From: CAWACP01 sp963780655
Lineage (GTDB): Bacteria; Acidobacteriota; Terriglobia; Bryobacterales; Bryobacteraceae
NCBI GenBank assembly: GCA_963780655.1
Contig: CAWACP010000003.1
Location: 620,001 to 684,000, forward strand
Length of the DNA stretch: 64,000 nt
Direction: 5' to 3'
The position numbers and the translations under genes are program-made. Under the pieces are notes generated by a model. That model saw nothing but the letters and a program-made list of their open reading frames with translations, was not told the DNA's origin and did not search any database. Numbering within the stretch: position 1 is the stretch's first letter; each line of letters starts with the position of its first letter. Shown piece after piece: positions 16,523 to 25,453 of the stretch.

Positions 16523-17245
16523 ATGAAAGTCTCGGTTATACTGCCCGCCGCGGGCCTCGGCACAAGGATGGGCCGCTCTTCGCCGGAGAAATCCGGCACG
16601 AGCCGCAAGCAGTTCATGCTGCTGGAGGGCTCGCCCATCCTTCTCCACACCATTCGTAAGTTCGTCGCATCGCCCTCAGTCACGGAAATCGTTGTGGCAT
16701 TGCGGCCAGACGATTCCGAGTGGGCCGCTGAGATGCTGCATCAGGAACATTTCAGCACGCCCGTGCGCCTCGTGCAGGGTGGCGATTCGCGGCAGCAATC
16801 CGTCGATAATGCCCTCGCCGCCCTTTCGCCCGATACCGATCTGGTGGCCGTTCACGATGCCGTGCGGCCATTCATCGACATCGAGACCATTGAGAAGGTA
16901 GTTGCCGAAGCCGCCGCCAACGGGGCTGCGATTGTGGCCATCGTTCCGGTGGATACGGTGAAACAGGTGCATCTGAACAAGGTCCGGGCAACCATTCCGC
17001 GCGAGCGGCTGGTGCTGGCGCAGACGCCTCAGGTGTTCCGCCACGATCTGCTGCGGCAGGCGTTCGACAAGGCCCGTGAGGACGGCTTCATCGGCACCGA
17101 CGAATCCAGCCTGGTGGAGCGCCTGGACGTGGACGTTCATGTGGTTGCCGGAAACGACAGGAACATCAAAATCACCAGGACCTCCGACATGGAGCTGGCC
17201 CGGCTTTTCCTCTCCGAAGAAGCTGCCCAGAAGGTGGCTGGTTGA
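16523..17245 (+). CDS. ispD: 2-C-methyl-D-erythritol 4-phosphate cytidylyltransferase
   Basis: 240 aa. VSVILPAAGLGTRMGRSSP is the nucleotide-binding start of IspD, with GGDSRQQSVDNAL, VAVHDAVRPFI, PVDTVKQV and LAQTPQVFRHDLL as further signatures. It makes CDP-methylerythritol in the MEP isoprenoid pathway. It begins one base after the stop of the PIN-TRAM gene and overlaps ispF by four bases. Confidence 0.95.
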   Translation: MKVSVILPAAGLGTRMGRSSPEKSGTSRKQFMLLEGSPILLHTIRKFVASPSVTEIVVALRPDDSEWAAEMLHQEHFSTPVRLVQGGDSRQQSVDNALAALSPDTDLVAVHDAVRPFIDIETIEKVVAEAAANGAAIVAIVPVDTVKQVHLNKVRATIPRERLVLAQTPQVFRHDLLRQAFDKAREDGFIGTDESSLVERLDVDVHVVAGNDRNIKITRTSDMELARLFLSEEAAQKVAG

Positions 17246-17727
17246 GCGAATACCGCTTCGGCCAGGGCTGGGACGTACATCGCATCGCGGCAGGGCGGCC
17301 TCTCATACTCGGCGGCGTGACTATCCCGAGCGATTTCGGATTCGAGGGCCACTCTGACGCGGATGTCCTGGCGCACGCCATCACCGACGCGATCCTGGGC
17401 GCACTCGCGCTCGGCGATATCGGCATGCATTTCCCCGACTCCGATCCGCGCTGGAAGGGCTGCGATTCGCTGGTTTTCCTGCAGCATGCGCGAGACCTCG
17501 CGCGCGCCGAGGGTTTCGCAGTGGCCGGCATCGATGCCACGGTCATCCTGGAACGGCCCAAACTGAAGGATTTCCGGCTGCCTATTCGAGAGAGCCTGGC
17601 CGCTGCGCTGGAGTTGGACGTCTCGCACGTTTCGGTGAAGTTCAAGACGGCCGAAGGCGTCGGACCCGTCGGCGAGGGCCGGTCCGCCGAAGCCCAGGCC
17701 ATAGCCACCCTGCGCCAACTCGCCTGA
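17242..17727 (+). CDS. ispF: 2-C-methyl-D-erythritol 2,4-cyclodiphosphate synthase
   Basis: 161 aa. It starts at TTG 17242, which overlaps the ispD stop (TTGA); no better start exists before RFGQGWDVHRI. The metal site D-x-H of GWDVHR, LGGVTIPSDFGFEGHSDADV with the second His, ALGDIGMHFPD and KFKTAEGVGPVGEGRS all match IspF. It cyclises CDP-ME-2-phosphate to MEcPP. It is coupled to ispD by overlap. Confidence 0.95.
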   Translation: MSEYRFGQGWDVHRIAAGRPLILGGVTIPSDFGFEGHSDADVLAHAITDAILGALALGDIGMHFPDSDPRWKGCDSLVFLQHARDLARAEGFAVAGIDATVILERPKLKDFRLPIRESLAAALELDVSHVSVKFKTAEGVGPVGEGRSAEAQAIATLRQLA

Positions 17728-17759
17728 ATCCCAGGCTTCTCCGGCCCGTCCAACTACAA

Positions 17760-19100
17760 GTGACCACCCCTGCCAGACCACGGCCACGCCGGCGCGGACT
17801 GCCTTACCTTGGCGAGTTCCGGGCATTTCGCCGCGATCCGCTCGGGTTCCTGCAAAAGCTCGCGCGTGAGCACGGCGATGTCGCCTGGATGCGGCTCGGA
17901 CCGCAGGATGCTTACCTCCTGAATCACCCCGATTACATCCGAGACGTTCTGGTCACGAACCAGCGTCTGTTCACGAAGAGCCGCATCATGCAACGCTCGA
18001 AGGTTCTGCTGGGCGAGGGCCTGCTCACCAGCGAGGGCGACTTCCACCTGCGGCAGCGCCGTCTGGTGCAGCCGGCCTTTCACCGCGAGCGCCTGGAAGC
18101 ATACGCCGCTGTCATGGCCGGTCTGGCAACGAGCGCAGGCGATCGCTGGCGCCCCGGCGAGGAACTCCGCATCGATCAGGAAATGATGCGGCTGACGTTG
18201 TCTATTGCCGGCCGGGCACTGTTCAACGCCGACGTGGCCGATGAGGCCGGGGAGATTGGCCGCGCCCTCACCGACATCTTCGGCATGTTCAATCGCCTCA
18301 CGCTGCCCTTCGCCACGCTTCTGCTGCGCCTGCCGTTGCCGTCGTCTCGCCGTTTCGAGCGGGCGCGCGCCAGGCTGGATGAGACCGTTTACCGCATCAT
18401 CCGGGAACGGCGGGCCAGCGGCGTGGACGCGGGCGATCTGCTCTCCATGCTCCTGCTGGCCAGCGACGAGGATGGGTCGGTCGGCATGACCGACCAACAG
18501 GTCCGCGATGAAGTTTTGACGCTGTTCATCGCCGGCCACGAGACTACGGCGGTGGCGCTCACCTGGACCTGGTATCTGCTTTCGCTGAATCCGGAGTGCG
18601 AGCGTAAACTCCACGACGAGCTCGAGCGCGTGCTGGGTGGCCGCACGCCGTCACTCGCCGACCTTCCCGATCTGCGCTACACGGAGATGGTGCTCGCCGA
18701 ATCCATGCGGCTGTATCCACCGGCGTGGGCCATCAGCCGGCTTGCCCAGGCTAATTACGAGGCTGGCGGCGTTCCCATTCCCGCGGGATCCGTTTGCCTG
18801 ATGAGTCAGTACGTGACGCACCGCGACGAGCGCTTCTTCCCCGATCCGGAACGATTCGAACCGGAGCGCTTCGTGCCCGAACTGCGTGAAGCGCGGCCCA
18901 GGTTCGCCTATTTTCCTTTTGGCGGCGGCACGCGCGTCTGCATCGGCGAACGCTTCGCATGGATGGAGGGAGTGCTGGTACTTGCCGCCATCGCTCAGAA
19001 ATGGAAATTTCGCTTAGTACCAGGGCATCCGGTGGTACCACTGCCCGTGATCACGCTGCGAACGAAGCACGGCATCAGGATGTCAGCGGAGCAGCGATGA
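17760..19100 (+). CDS. Cytochrome P450
   Basis: 446 aa from GTG 17760. The I-helix (FIAGHETTAVALTW), the ExxR motif (ESMRLYPPAWAISR), PERFEPERF and the haem-binding loop FPFGGGTRVCIGERFA with the axial Cys are all present, so it should be a working monooxygenase. There is no N-terminal membrane anchor. It starts 32 bp after ispF in the same direction, which raises the possibility of co-expression and a terpenoid or lipid substrate, but that is inference from position. The CYP family was not determined. Confidence 0.93.
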   Translation: MTTPARPRPRRRGLPYLGEFRAFRRDPLGFLQKLAREHGDVAWMRLGPQDAYLLNHPDYIRDVLVTNQRLFTKSRIMQRSKVLLGEGLLTSEGDFHLRQRRLVQPAFHRERLEAYAAVMAGLATSAGDRWRPGEELRIDQEMMRLTLSIAGRALFNADVADEAGEIGRALTDIFGMFNRLTLPFATLLLRLPLPSSRRFERARARLDETVYRIIRERRASGVDAGDLLSMLLLASDEDGSVGMTDQQVRDEVLTLFIAGHETTAVALTWTWYLLSLNPECERKLHDELERVLGGRTPSLADLPDLRYTEMVLAESMRLYPPAWAISRLAQANYEAGGVPIPAGSVCLMSQYVTHRDERFFPDPERFEPERFVPELREARPRFAYFPFGGGTRVCIGERFAWMEGVLVLAAIAQKWKFRLVPGHPVVPLPVITLRTKHGIRMSAEQR

Positions 19101-19199
19101 TCCCGCGGACGCAGGATTAGCGAGTACTAAGGCCTTTTTTCCGAAACACCACGCGTTTGCCGGAAGTCTTATCTCGCGAGCCTGACATTGCTCATCAGA

Positions 19200-20729
19200 T
19201 CAGGCCGACGGAGGAGGAGGCCCGGGCCCGCTCACGTCGCTCACGCCTGAGGTGAGCGGGCCTCCGATTTCGGACGAGCCCGTGCTTTTCCCAGTACCTG
19301 TGCCGTCCCGCTTTTCATCCATCTGATCCGCCGGCAGCGAGAACCAGAATCGGGAGCCCGTTCCTTCCTCCGATTCCACCCACATGTGGCCGCCGTGTGC
19401 CTCGACGATGCGCTTCGATATTGCCAGGCCGAGGCCGGTACCCGGGTAATTGCGGGAATGCAGGCGCTGAAAGATCACGAAAATCTTATCTGCGTACTGC
19501 GGATCGAAGCCGATTCCGTTGTCCTCCACCAGGAAATTCCAGACGGGACCTTTTCTCACCGCGCTGACATGAACCCGCGCCACCTCTGCCGGCTTGCGGA
19601 ACTTGACGGCATTGCTGAGCAGGTTCTGCATCACCAGCACCAGCTTGTTCTCATCGGCTGCAACCACCGGCAGAGGATCGTGCGATATCATGGCGCCGGT
19701 TTCCTTCAGCAGCACCTGCAGATTGGTGAGGGCCACGGACAGGACGCTCTCGAAGTCCGTCGGGGCGATCCGGACGGCCTGCGTTCCGGTGCGTGAATAC
19801 GAGAGCAGATCGTTGATGAGGGCGCGCATGCGCCTCGCTCCATCCACGGCGAAGTGAATGTAATCGTCGGCGTCGCTGTCCAGCTTGCCCTTGTATCTGC
19901 GGGCCAGCAGGTCAACGTACGCGGTCACCATGCGGAGAGGTTCCTGCAGATCGTGGCTGGCCACGTATGCGAACCGTTCCAGGTCGGCGTTCGAGCGCGT
20001 GAGGTTCTCGTTGGCGTCCCGAAGCTCCACGGTTCGAGCTTCCACGCGCTGCTCCAGTTGCGCGTTCAGACCGGCCAGTTCCTGCTCTGCCCTGTTGCGG
20101 TCGCGGGCATAGCGGCCGATGAGCGTCTGAGCCCACAGCAGAAGCGCGATGGTGATGATAATGCCCGCGCCGAAACTCAGCGCCATCAGCAGTCCTGTTT
20201 CGCGCTGGGCATCGAGACGTTGCTGGAGCAGCCGCTCTTCCTCAGCGCTCATCGCGTCCGCAACTGCTCTGACGCGCTCCATCTCACGCTGGCCTTTTCC
20301 CGTTCTCACCTCGTCCAGAGCAGCTGCGCGTTGGCTCGACTGCGACAGCCCCACCGTGTAGCGCAGCTCATCCATCTTCGTTTTCACGGCTTGAAACAGT
20401 TCCCTGAAGCGGGCGTTCTGCGGCGAATTGTCGCCGATCAGGTGATGGAGCTGAGCTAAGGAGTCGCCGATCCTCTGCTCGGCCGCATTGAACGGCACGA
20501 GATAAGATGGATGGCCTGTGAGCAGATAGCCGCGCTGGCCTGTTTCGGCGGTGGTAACGGTCAGCATCACGTCGTCAATCTGGCTGAGTACTTGCTGCGT
20601 GTGCGATACCCAGCCGACGCGATCGCGATACTGAAGGCTGCTCCACCAGCCCAGCATGGCCACAACAATCGGGACGATCGCAATCCAGAGGAAAGCGAGC
20701 TGTGTGCGTCTGACGAGGTTCTGCGGCAC
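19200..20729 (-). CDS. CHASE3-domain sensor histidine kinase
   Basis: 509 aa from GTG 20729. TM1 (LAFLWIAIVPIVVAMLGWW), a CHASE3-type periplasmic domain at about 30-180 (TTAETGQRGYLLTGHPSYL), TM2 at about 182-205, and a coiled coil EQELAGLNAQLEQRVEART follow in order. HisKA carries the phospho-acceptor in FAYVASHDLQEPLRMV, and the ATPase domain has NLLSNAVKFR, VEDNGIGFDP and GTGLGLAISKRIVEAHGG. The SHDLQEPLR box is typical of phytochrome-like and CHASE3 kinases. The Gly/Ser/Pro-rich tail after LPADQMDEK is unlikely to be structured. No cognate regulator is adjacent. Confidence 0.92.
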   Translation of the reverse strand: MPQNLVRRTQLAFLWIAIVPIVVAMLGWWSSLQYRDRVGWVSHTQQVLSQIDDVMLTVTTAETGQRGYLLTGHPSYLVPFNAAEQRIGDSLAQLHHLIGDNSPQNARFRELFQAVKTKMDELRYTVGLSQSSQRAAALDEVRTGKGQREMERVRAVADAMSAEEERLLQQRLDAQRETGLLMALSFGAGIIITIALLLWAQTLIGRYARDRNRAEQELAGLNAQLEQRVEARTVELRDANENLTRSNADLERFAYVASHDLQEPLRMVTAYVDLLARRYKGKLDSDADDYIHFAVDGARRMRALINDLLSYSRTGTQAVRIAPTDFESVLSVALTNLQVLLKETGAMISHDPLPVVAADENKLVLVMQNLLSNAVKFRKPAEVARVHVSAVRKGPVWNFLVEDNGIGFDPQYADKIFVIFQRLHSRNYPGTGLGLAISKRIVEAHGGHMWVESEEGTGSRFWFSLPADQMDEKRDGTGTGKSTGSSEIGGPLTSGVSDVSGPGPPPPSA

Positions 20730-20804
20730 CCTGTAAGTTCATTTTATTAGAGCAAAACGCCGGACGGAATCCCTGTCGAACGCGATGTTATAGTGGCCGA
20801 GACG

Positions 20805-21548
20805 ATGCGCCGCATTCGCATCACGCTCGCTTACGACGGCACGGAGTTCCACGGCTGGCAGGTGCAGCCAGGCCTCACGACCGTTCAGGGCAGCCTGGAA
20901 GCCGTGCTCGCGGAGATCGAGGGGCGGCCCGTGACCGTGCATGGGTCGGGACGCACCGACGCCGGCGTGCACGCTCTGGCGCAGGTGGCGGCGTTCTCGC
21001 TCGATAATCCGATCCCGGTGGACAACCTGCGGCGGGCGATGAACCGGCTGCTCCCTCGCGCCATTCGCATTAACGCCGCGGAAGAAGCGCGCGCCGAGTT
21101 CCATCCACGTTTCGAGGCTCGCGGCAAGACGTACGAATACCGCATGTGGCGTGAAGAGATCTGCCCCCCTTTCGAGCGTCTGTACGTGAACCACCACCCG
21201 TACCCGCTGGACGAAGCCGCCATGGCCGCTGCGGCGCCGCTGCTCGAAGGCGACCACGACTTCAGGGCTTTCGCATCGGCGGATGAGAAAGACGAGGCGG
21301 GGTTCTCGAAAGTTCGGACCGTCTTTTCCTCGCAACTTTGCCGGGAAGGACCGCGGCTCATCTATCGCGTGCGCGGAAGCGGATTCCTGAAGCACATGGT
21401 CCGGAATATAGTGGGAGTTCTGTTGGAAATCGGCAAAGGAAATCTGACCGCCGCCGACATGCGGGCGCGCCTGGAACCTGACTGCGCCATTCCCGCGGGT
21501 CCGGCCGCTCCCGCCCGCGGCCTGTTTCTCATCGGGGTGGAATATTGA
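20805..21548 (+). CDS. truA: tRNA pseudouridine(38-40) synthase TruA
   Basis: 247 aa from ATG 20805 (MRRIRITLAYDGTEFHGWQV); a GTG at 20793 would add four residues. GSGRTDAGVHALAQVA holds the catalytic Asp, and RGKTYEYRMW, HDFRAFAS and GSGFLKHMVRNIVGVLLEIG are family blocks. It isomerises uridines 38-40 in tRNA anticodon arms. It overlaps the following URO-D-like gene by four bases. Confidence 0.95.
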   Translation: MRRIRITLAYDGTEFHGWQVQPGLTTVQGSLEAVLAEIEGRPVTVHGSGRTDAGVHALAQVAAFSLDNPIPVDNLRRAMNRLLPRAIRINAAEEARAEFHPRFEARGKTYEYRMWREEICPPFERLYVNHHPYPLDEAAMAAAAPLLEGDHDFRAFASADEKDEAGFSKVRTVFSSQLCREGPRLIYRVRGSGFLKHMVRNIVGVLLEIGKGNLTAADMRARLEPDCAIPAGPAAPARGLFLIGVEY

Positions 21549-22603
21549 ACCGGCAGTTCTACCTTGATCTTGCCGCGCAGGGATTACGCATGCCCATTGG
21601 CGCTGACCTGCTGCTGCACGAAGAACCCGACCCGGACGAGGTCCTGCTGCATCCGGACCGGCTTGGCAGAGTGGTGGAGAAGGCCGCGCGGCGATATCGG
21701 ACGCCGCTGGCATTCCCTCTGATGGATCTTCGGCTCGAGAAGGCCGACCTGCTCTCGTTGCTGGGCGTGCCGGAGCGCGATGCGGACAGGTTCCATTTCA
21801 GCGGGAGCCCTTCGGCGGAACAGGTGGCCCGCGTGACCTCGGCCGCGAACGAGCCGTTCTCGCCGCGAATACAGGCCAATCAGGGCGCTGTACGGTACAT
21901 CCGTGACCGGACCGATCTGTTCCCGGTGGGTATGCTGATCGGTCCTTTTTCCCTCATGACGAAGCTTGTGGCGGATCCCATTACCGCGATCGCCATCGGC
22001 GCTGGCGGCGTTACCGGCGAAGAAGACGATGATGTTCGTGCCGTGGAGCGCTGCCTTACCATGGCTCTGGCGGCAGTGCTGCGGTCGGCGCAGGCGCAGA
22101 TAGAGGCGGGCGCACGCGCCCTGATCGTCTGCGAGCCCGCGGCGAATACCGTTTATCTCTCGCCGCGCCAGATGCGCGGAGGCGCCGACATCCTCGAACG
22201 GTTCGTGTTGCAGCCGAACCGGCAGCTACGGGAGCTGTTGCGCGCAGGCGGCGTCGATCTGATCTTTCACGACTGCGGCGAGCTCCTCACCGATATGGTG
22301 CGACGCTTTGCCGCCGAGCTGGAGCCGGCGATGATGAGCCTGGGCAGCAGCCGCAAGCTCTGGGACGACGCCGCGGTTGTCCCGCAGGACATCGTCCTGT
22401 TCGGCAACCTGCCGACGAAGACCTTCTATTCCGATTCGGCCATGCCGGTGGAGGAGGTAGCGCGCCGGACTATCGAGTTGCGCGACCACATGGCGGCATG
22501 CGGGCATCCGCACATCCTGGGATCGGAGTGCGATGTGTTGCACGTACCTGAGGCGGCCGAGACCATTCGCGAGAAGGTGCGGGTGATGCTGTCAGTAAGG
22601 TAG
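21545..22603 (+). CDS. Uroporphyrinogen decarboxylase (URO-D) family protein
   Basis: 352 aa starting at TTG 21545 within the truA stop (TTGA). The TIM-barrel pattern includes FPVGMLIGPFSLMTKLVADP, ALIVCEPAANTVYLSPRQM, DLIFHDCGELLTDMVRRF and ILGSECDVLHVPEAAETI. These match the URO-D superfamily, and the HDCG plus SECDVL Cys residues recall corrinoid or methylthiol CoM methyltransferases (MtaA/CmuA branch) more than HemE. The HemE N-terminal arginine motif is absent. The exact reaction is unknown; coupling to truA is probably accidental. Confidence 0.75.
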   Translation: MNRQFYLDLAAQGLRMPIGADLLLHEEPDPDEVLLHPDRLGRVVEKAARRYRTPLAFPLMDLRLEKADLLSLLGVPERDADRFHFSGSPSAEQVARVTSAANEPFSPRIQANQGAVRYIRDRTDLFPVGMLIGPFSLMTKLVADPITAIAIGAGGVTGEEDDDVRAVERCLTMALAAVLRSAQAQIEAGARALIVCEPAANTVYLSPRQMRGGADILERFVLQPNRQLRELLRAGGVDLIFHDCGELLTDMVRRFAAELEPAMMSLGSSRKLWDDAAVVPQDIVLFGNLPTKTFYSDSAMPVEEVARRTIELRDHMAACGHPHILGSECDVLHVPEAAETIREKVRVMLSVR

Positions 22604-22616
22604 GTGAAGAACACAC

Positions 22617-22747
22617 AGGCTGGAAAGCCTGTTCGTTTGAGATTGGCCATTTGCGCTGCAGGCGAAAACGCCTGCTCCACAATCCACTGGGGTCTTTGTG
22701 GAGCAGGCCTTCGGCCTGCACGGACACAGGCTGAAAGCCTGTTCTAC
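22617..22747. repeat. Cluster of four GCAGGC-type hairpins (family B)
   Basis: Units CAGGCTGGAAAGCCTG (22617), GCAGGCGAAAACGCCTGCTC (22658), GAGCAGGCCTTCGGCCTGCA (22701) and CAGGCTGAAAGCCTG (22727) lie in the gap between two convergent genes. The second and third face each other and are joined by CTCCAC ... GTGGAG, so the pair can form a larger nested structure. Confidence 0.8.
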
Positions 22748-24078
22748 TACTTCTTCTTCGCCGCCACCGCCGGCTTTACGTCGCCGGCTGCCGTCTCCAG
22801 ATCCTGCACCGTTTTCGCGTCAAGTTGGTAGACTGACGGCTCATCCTCGCGCTTCGCGATGTAGTTATCTCCCACCTTCGCAAGCTGTACCTTCTCGGTG
22901 CGCTTATTGTCGTTCGAAACCATGGTGATATCGATCGCCGGCGTCGTGAAGCCGGTATCGACAAACTTCGACGCGCTCAGCTCGCGCAGCTTGTCGAGGA
23001 ACGACTGGACGCTGATGGTGTCCAGCTCCTTGCCGTTCGAGTACCACTTCTCACCGGTGCGCGTGAACACATACGACTTAGCGCCGTCGTGCATCTCAAT
23101 CCGGTTCGGGTCGGTGAAGCCGAAATCGAAAAGTTTCTTGTTGCGGAAATCGTCCAGCGTCTTGTTCAGGCCATCGCCGAGATCGCTGGTCACCTTGAAC
23201 ACGCCTTCGACGGCACTCGATTTGGCGTAGTAGTCGCCGGACTTCGTCTTGCGGACCTGCAGTTGCTGCGTGCCCGACGCATCCGTCACTTTCGCCGTTG
23301 CAACCGGGGCGGCCGAGGCGAACTCGGACGCGGCTTTCTTCCGGTCCTCTTCGGTCCCGCTGAAGTCGGCCTTGGCGTCCTTCAGCTTGCGGATCAGATC
23401 GTCAACCTGCATGCCGTCCGCGCGGTACGGCTTCGGCTTCACGATCTGCCACTCGTTGGCGTTGTTCTTTCCGAATTCGACATTCTGGCCTTTAGTGGTC
23501 AGGTCGACGCTGGTCAGCTTGTCCTGATTGAAGGTGAGCAGGCGTTTGTCGCGCAGATCGTTCAGGCTCTTGTCGAGCGAGCTTTTCGTCCAGGACGCAA
23601 CCGTGAACAGCTTCGGATTCCCGGGAACCTGCGCGTACACCGAGCCGCCCGTGGGCGCATCGTCGCCCAGCAGCACGGTCTTCGTACTGCCGTTCTTCGT
23701 ACCGATGATGACCGTCTCGACAGGCGGGGCGAGCCCGAACTGCGACGGGTCGGCTGCCCGTTCCTCCACCACGCTGTCCGAGTTCAGCGTGACCGCGCTC
23801 GATACGAGGGACTGTGCGGCTTCCTGATCGGCCGGATAAGGCTCAGGCGCGGTGATTCGCCAGGCGCCCCCGCTCTTGTCGAGAACGATGTCGGCACCCT
23901 CTTTCTTCTTCAACTCGACCTTCGTCACGTCCGGTTCGGACACGGATATCAGCTTCTGGCTGGTAGTATCCTTCGGCGGAGCGGCGTCCTCTTTCGCTTT
24001 CTGGCGATTCGACCAGTAGACCAGGCCGGCCAGCGCGGCGAAGACGATAGTGGCAATCAGCAATCCACGGCCGCGCAT
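22747..24078 (-). CDS. DUF4340 protein of the Gld-like ABC transporter operon
   Basis: 443 aa with an N-terminal membrane anchor (LLIATIVFAALAGLVYW) and a large exported part. ITAPEPYPADQEAAQSLVSS, RDKRLLTFNQDKLTSVDL and DDFRNKKLFDFGFTDPNRIE repeat a module typical of DUF4340 proteins. It is the last gene of a four-gene minus-strand operon, five bases after the GldG-like gene. Its role is not established; co-occurrence with GldG-like proteins suggests an accessory envelope component. Confidence 0.8.
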   Translation of the reverse strand: MRGRGLLIATIVFAALAGLVYWSNRQKAKEDAAPPKDTTSQKLISVSEPDVTKVELKKKEGADIVLDKSGGAWRITAPEPYPADQEAAQSLVSSAVTLNSDSVVEERAADPSQFGLAPPVETVIIGTKNGSTKTVLLGDDAPTGGSVYAQVPGNPKLFTVASWTKSSLDKSLNDLRDKRLLTFNQDKLTSVDLTTKGQNVEFGKNNANEWQIVKPKPYRADGMQVDDLIRKLKDAKADFSGTEEDRKKAASEFASAAPVATAKVTDASGTQQLQVRKTKSGDYYAKSSAVEGVFKVTSDLGDGLNKTLDDFRNKKLFDFGFTDPNRIEMHDGAKSYVFTRTGEKWYSNGKELDTISVQSFLDKLRELSASKFVDTGFTTPAIDITMVSNDNKRTEKVQLAKVGDNYIAKREDEPSVYQLDAKTVQDLETAAGDVKPAVAAKKK

Positions 24079-24082
24079 CCGG

Positions 24083-25453
24083 CTACCTCCTGCGCCACCA
24101 CACCGAGATGCCGCCCACGATGACGATCAGCGGCAGCACCACCTGGCTGACCAGAATGATCATGCTCATCTGCGATCGATTCACCGTGAGAGTACGATTC
24201 TCCTCTTCCTTCGGGCGAATGGAGATGAGGTCTTCGTCGGAAGAAAGCCAGTTCATCATGTTCAGCGCCAGATCGCGGTTTCCGTTGAAACGGAGGAACC
24301 CGTTGGTGGCCCATGTGGAGTCGCCGACCACCACGAAGCGCCCCTGTTTGTTCTGCTGGCCGGTGTTGTACGTGCCGGCAGCGGCGAGCGCGAACGGACC
24401 TTTCTTGTTCGGATCCGGTTTGACCTCGGCCGACGAGAGATTCGTAGCGGCGACGCTGCCGTCGGAACTGGAGAACAGTTTATCCACCGTGGTCTTGTCC
24501 GCGTTCTTCGTGTCCAAAGACTGGGTCAGCGGAAACGCCGTCGCGGTACCCTTCATCGGCTGCACAATCGGCTGGTTCTCATATGTCATCACCAGCGGCA
24601 CCTGAGGTCCCAGGCCGGCAAGCTGGCCGATAGGGTTGTCGTCGAGCACCAGGTTGTTCTGCGGCGTAATGCCCCAGCTCGCGAGAAGAGCGTCGAGCGG
24701 TTTGTTGTCGGAGACCTCCATGCCGCGGACCTTCAGGGGTGGATCCACCAGGAACAGCGCGCGGCCCCCGCCCTGCACGTATTTGCGAACCGCGTCCACT
24801 TCCGGCTGCGCATAGTCGGAGGTGGGGCCGCCCACAACCAGTACGGTGCAATCCGCCGGTACGGTGGCGTTCTGCAGCAGGTTTACAGCCTTCGCCGCGT
24901 AGTCGTCGTGCTGAATCAGCGTGTCGAGCTGCGAGAAACCGGAGCGGTCCGTATCGTCAATCTGGTGCTCGCCGTGGCCCTGAACGAAGCAGACCATTCG
25001 CTGGCCGCCCTTCATATCCCGCACGATGGCCCCGGTGACGCCTTCCTCATTGAACGTCTTGGCCTCGTCGTGTTTGGTCCCCATGTCCACGGTGGCCGTG
25101 CCGACGCTCTTGATGCCGGCCGCGCGCGCCAACTGCGGCTGCTTATAAGGATCGATGTAGGTGACGTGCACCTTGCGCGAAAGGTTCGAGTAACGGTCCA
25201 GAAGATCCTTGCCCTGCTGGAAGTTGCTCGACTTGTCCCAGTAGGTGATGCGGACGTCGTTCTTCAGCTCATGAACAATCTTCGCCGTCTGGTCCGACAG
25301 CGTGAAGCGCTTGTTCGCCGTCGCGTCGTAGCTCTTGTTGTAGCGGTTCGCCAGGAAATTGGCGGTCACCAGGACGGCGATAATCACCAGGATGTACAGA
25401 GTCGCATACGCCGCGTAGCGAGTCTGCCTTGTTTTGATCCACTCGGATCTCAT
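24083..25453 (-). CDS. GldG-like ABC transporter auxiliary protein
   Basis: 456 aa. A membrane helix at the start (AAYATLYILVIIAVLVTANF), a periplasmic region with VHVTYIDPYKQPQLARAAGI and GGGRALFLVDPPLKV, and a C-terminal helix (MSMIILVSQVVLPLIVIVGG) match the ABC_transp_aux/GldG plan. Such proteins accompany GldA/GldF-type ABC systems, known from Bacteroidota gliding but widespread elsewhere. It starts immediately after the permease stop (TAG-ATG). Confidence 0.82.
   Translation of the reverse strand: MRSEWIKTRQTRYAAYATLYILVIIAVLVTANFLANRYNKSYDATANKRFTLSDQTAKIVHELKNDVRITYWDKSSNFQQGKDLLDRYSNLSRKVHVTYIDPYKQPQLARAAGIKSVGTATVDMGTKHDEAKTFNEEGVTGAIVRDMKGGQRMVCFVQGHGEHQIDDTDRSGFSQLDTLIQHDDYAAKAVNLLQNATVPADCTVLVVGGPTSDYAQPEVDAVRKYVQGGGRALFLVDPPLKVRGMEVSDNKPLDALLASWGITPQNNLVLDDNPIGQLAGLGPQVPLVMTYENQPIVQPMKGTATAFPLTQSLDTKNADKTTVDKLFSSSDGSVAATNLSSAEVKPDPNKKGPFALAAAGTYNTGQQNKQGRFVVVGDSTWATNGFLRFNGNRDLALNMMNWLSSDEDLISIRPKEEENRTLTVNRSQMSMIILVSQVVLPLIVIVGGISVWWRRR

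Noticed and set aside
22617..22747. CRISPR array suspected from repeated short palindromes
   Set aside because: Units differ in sequence, have no uniform spacers, and occur scattered across the window. No cas gene is present.
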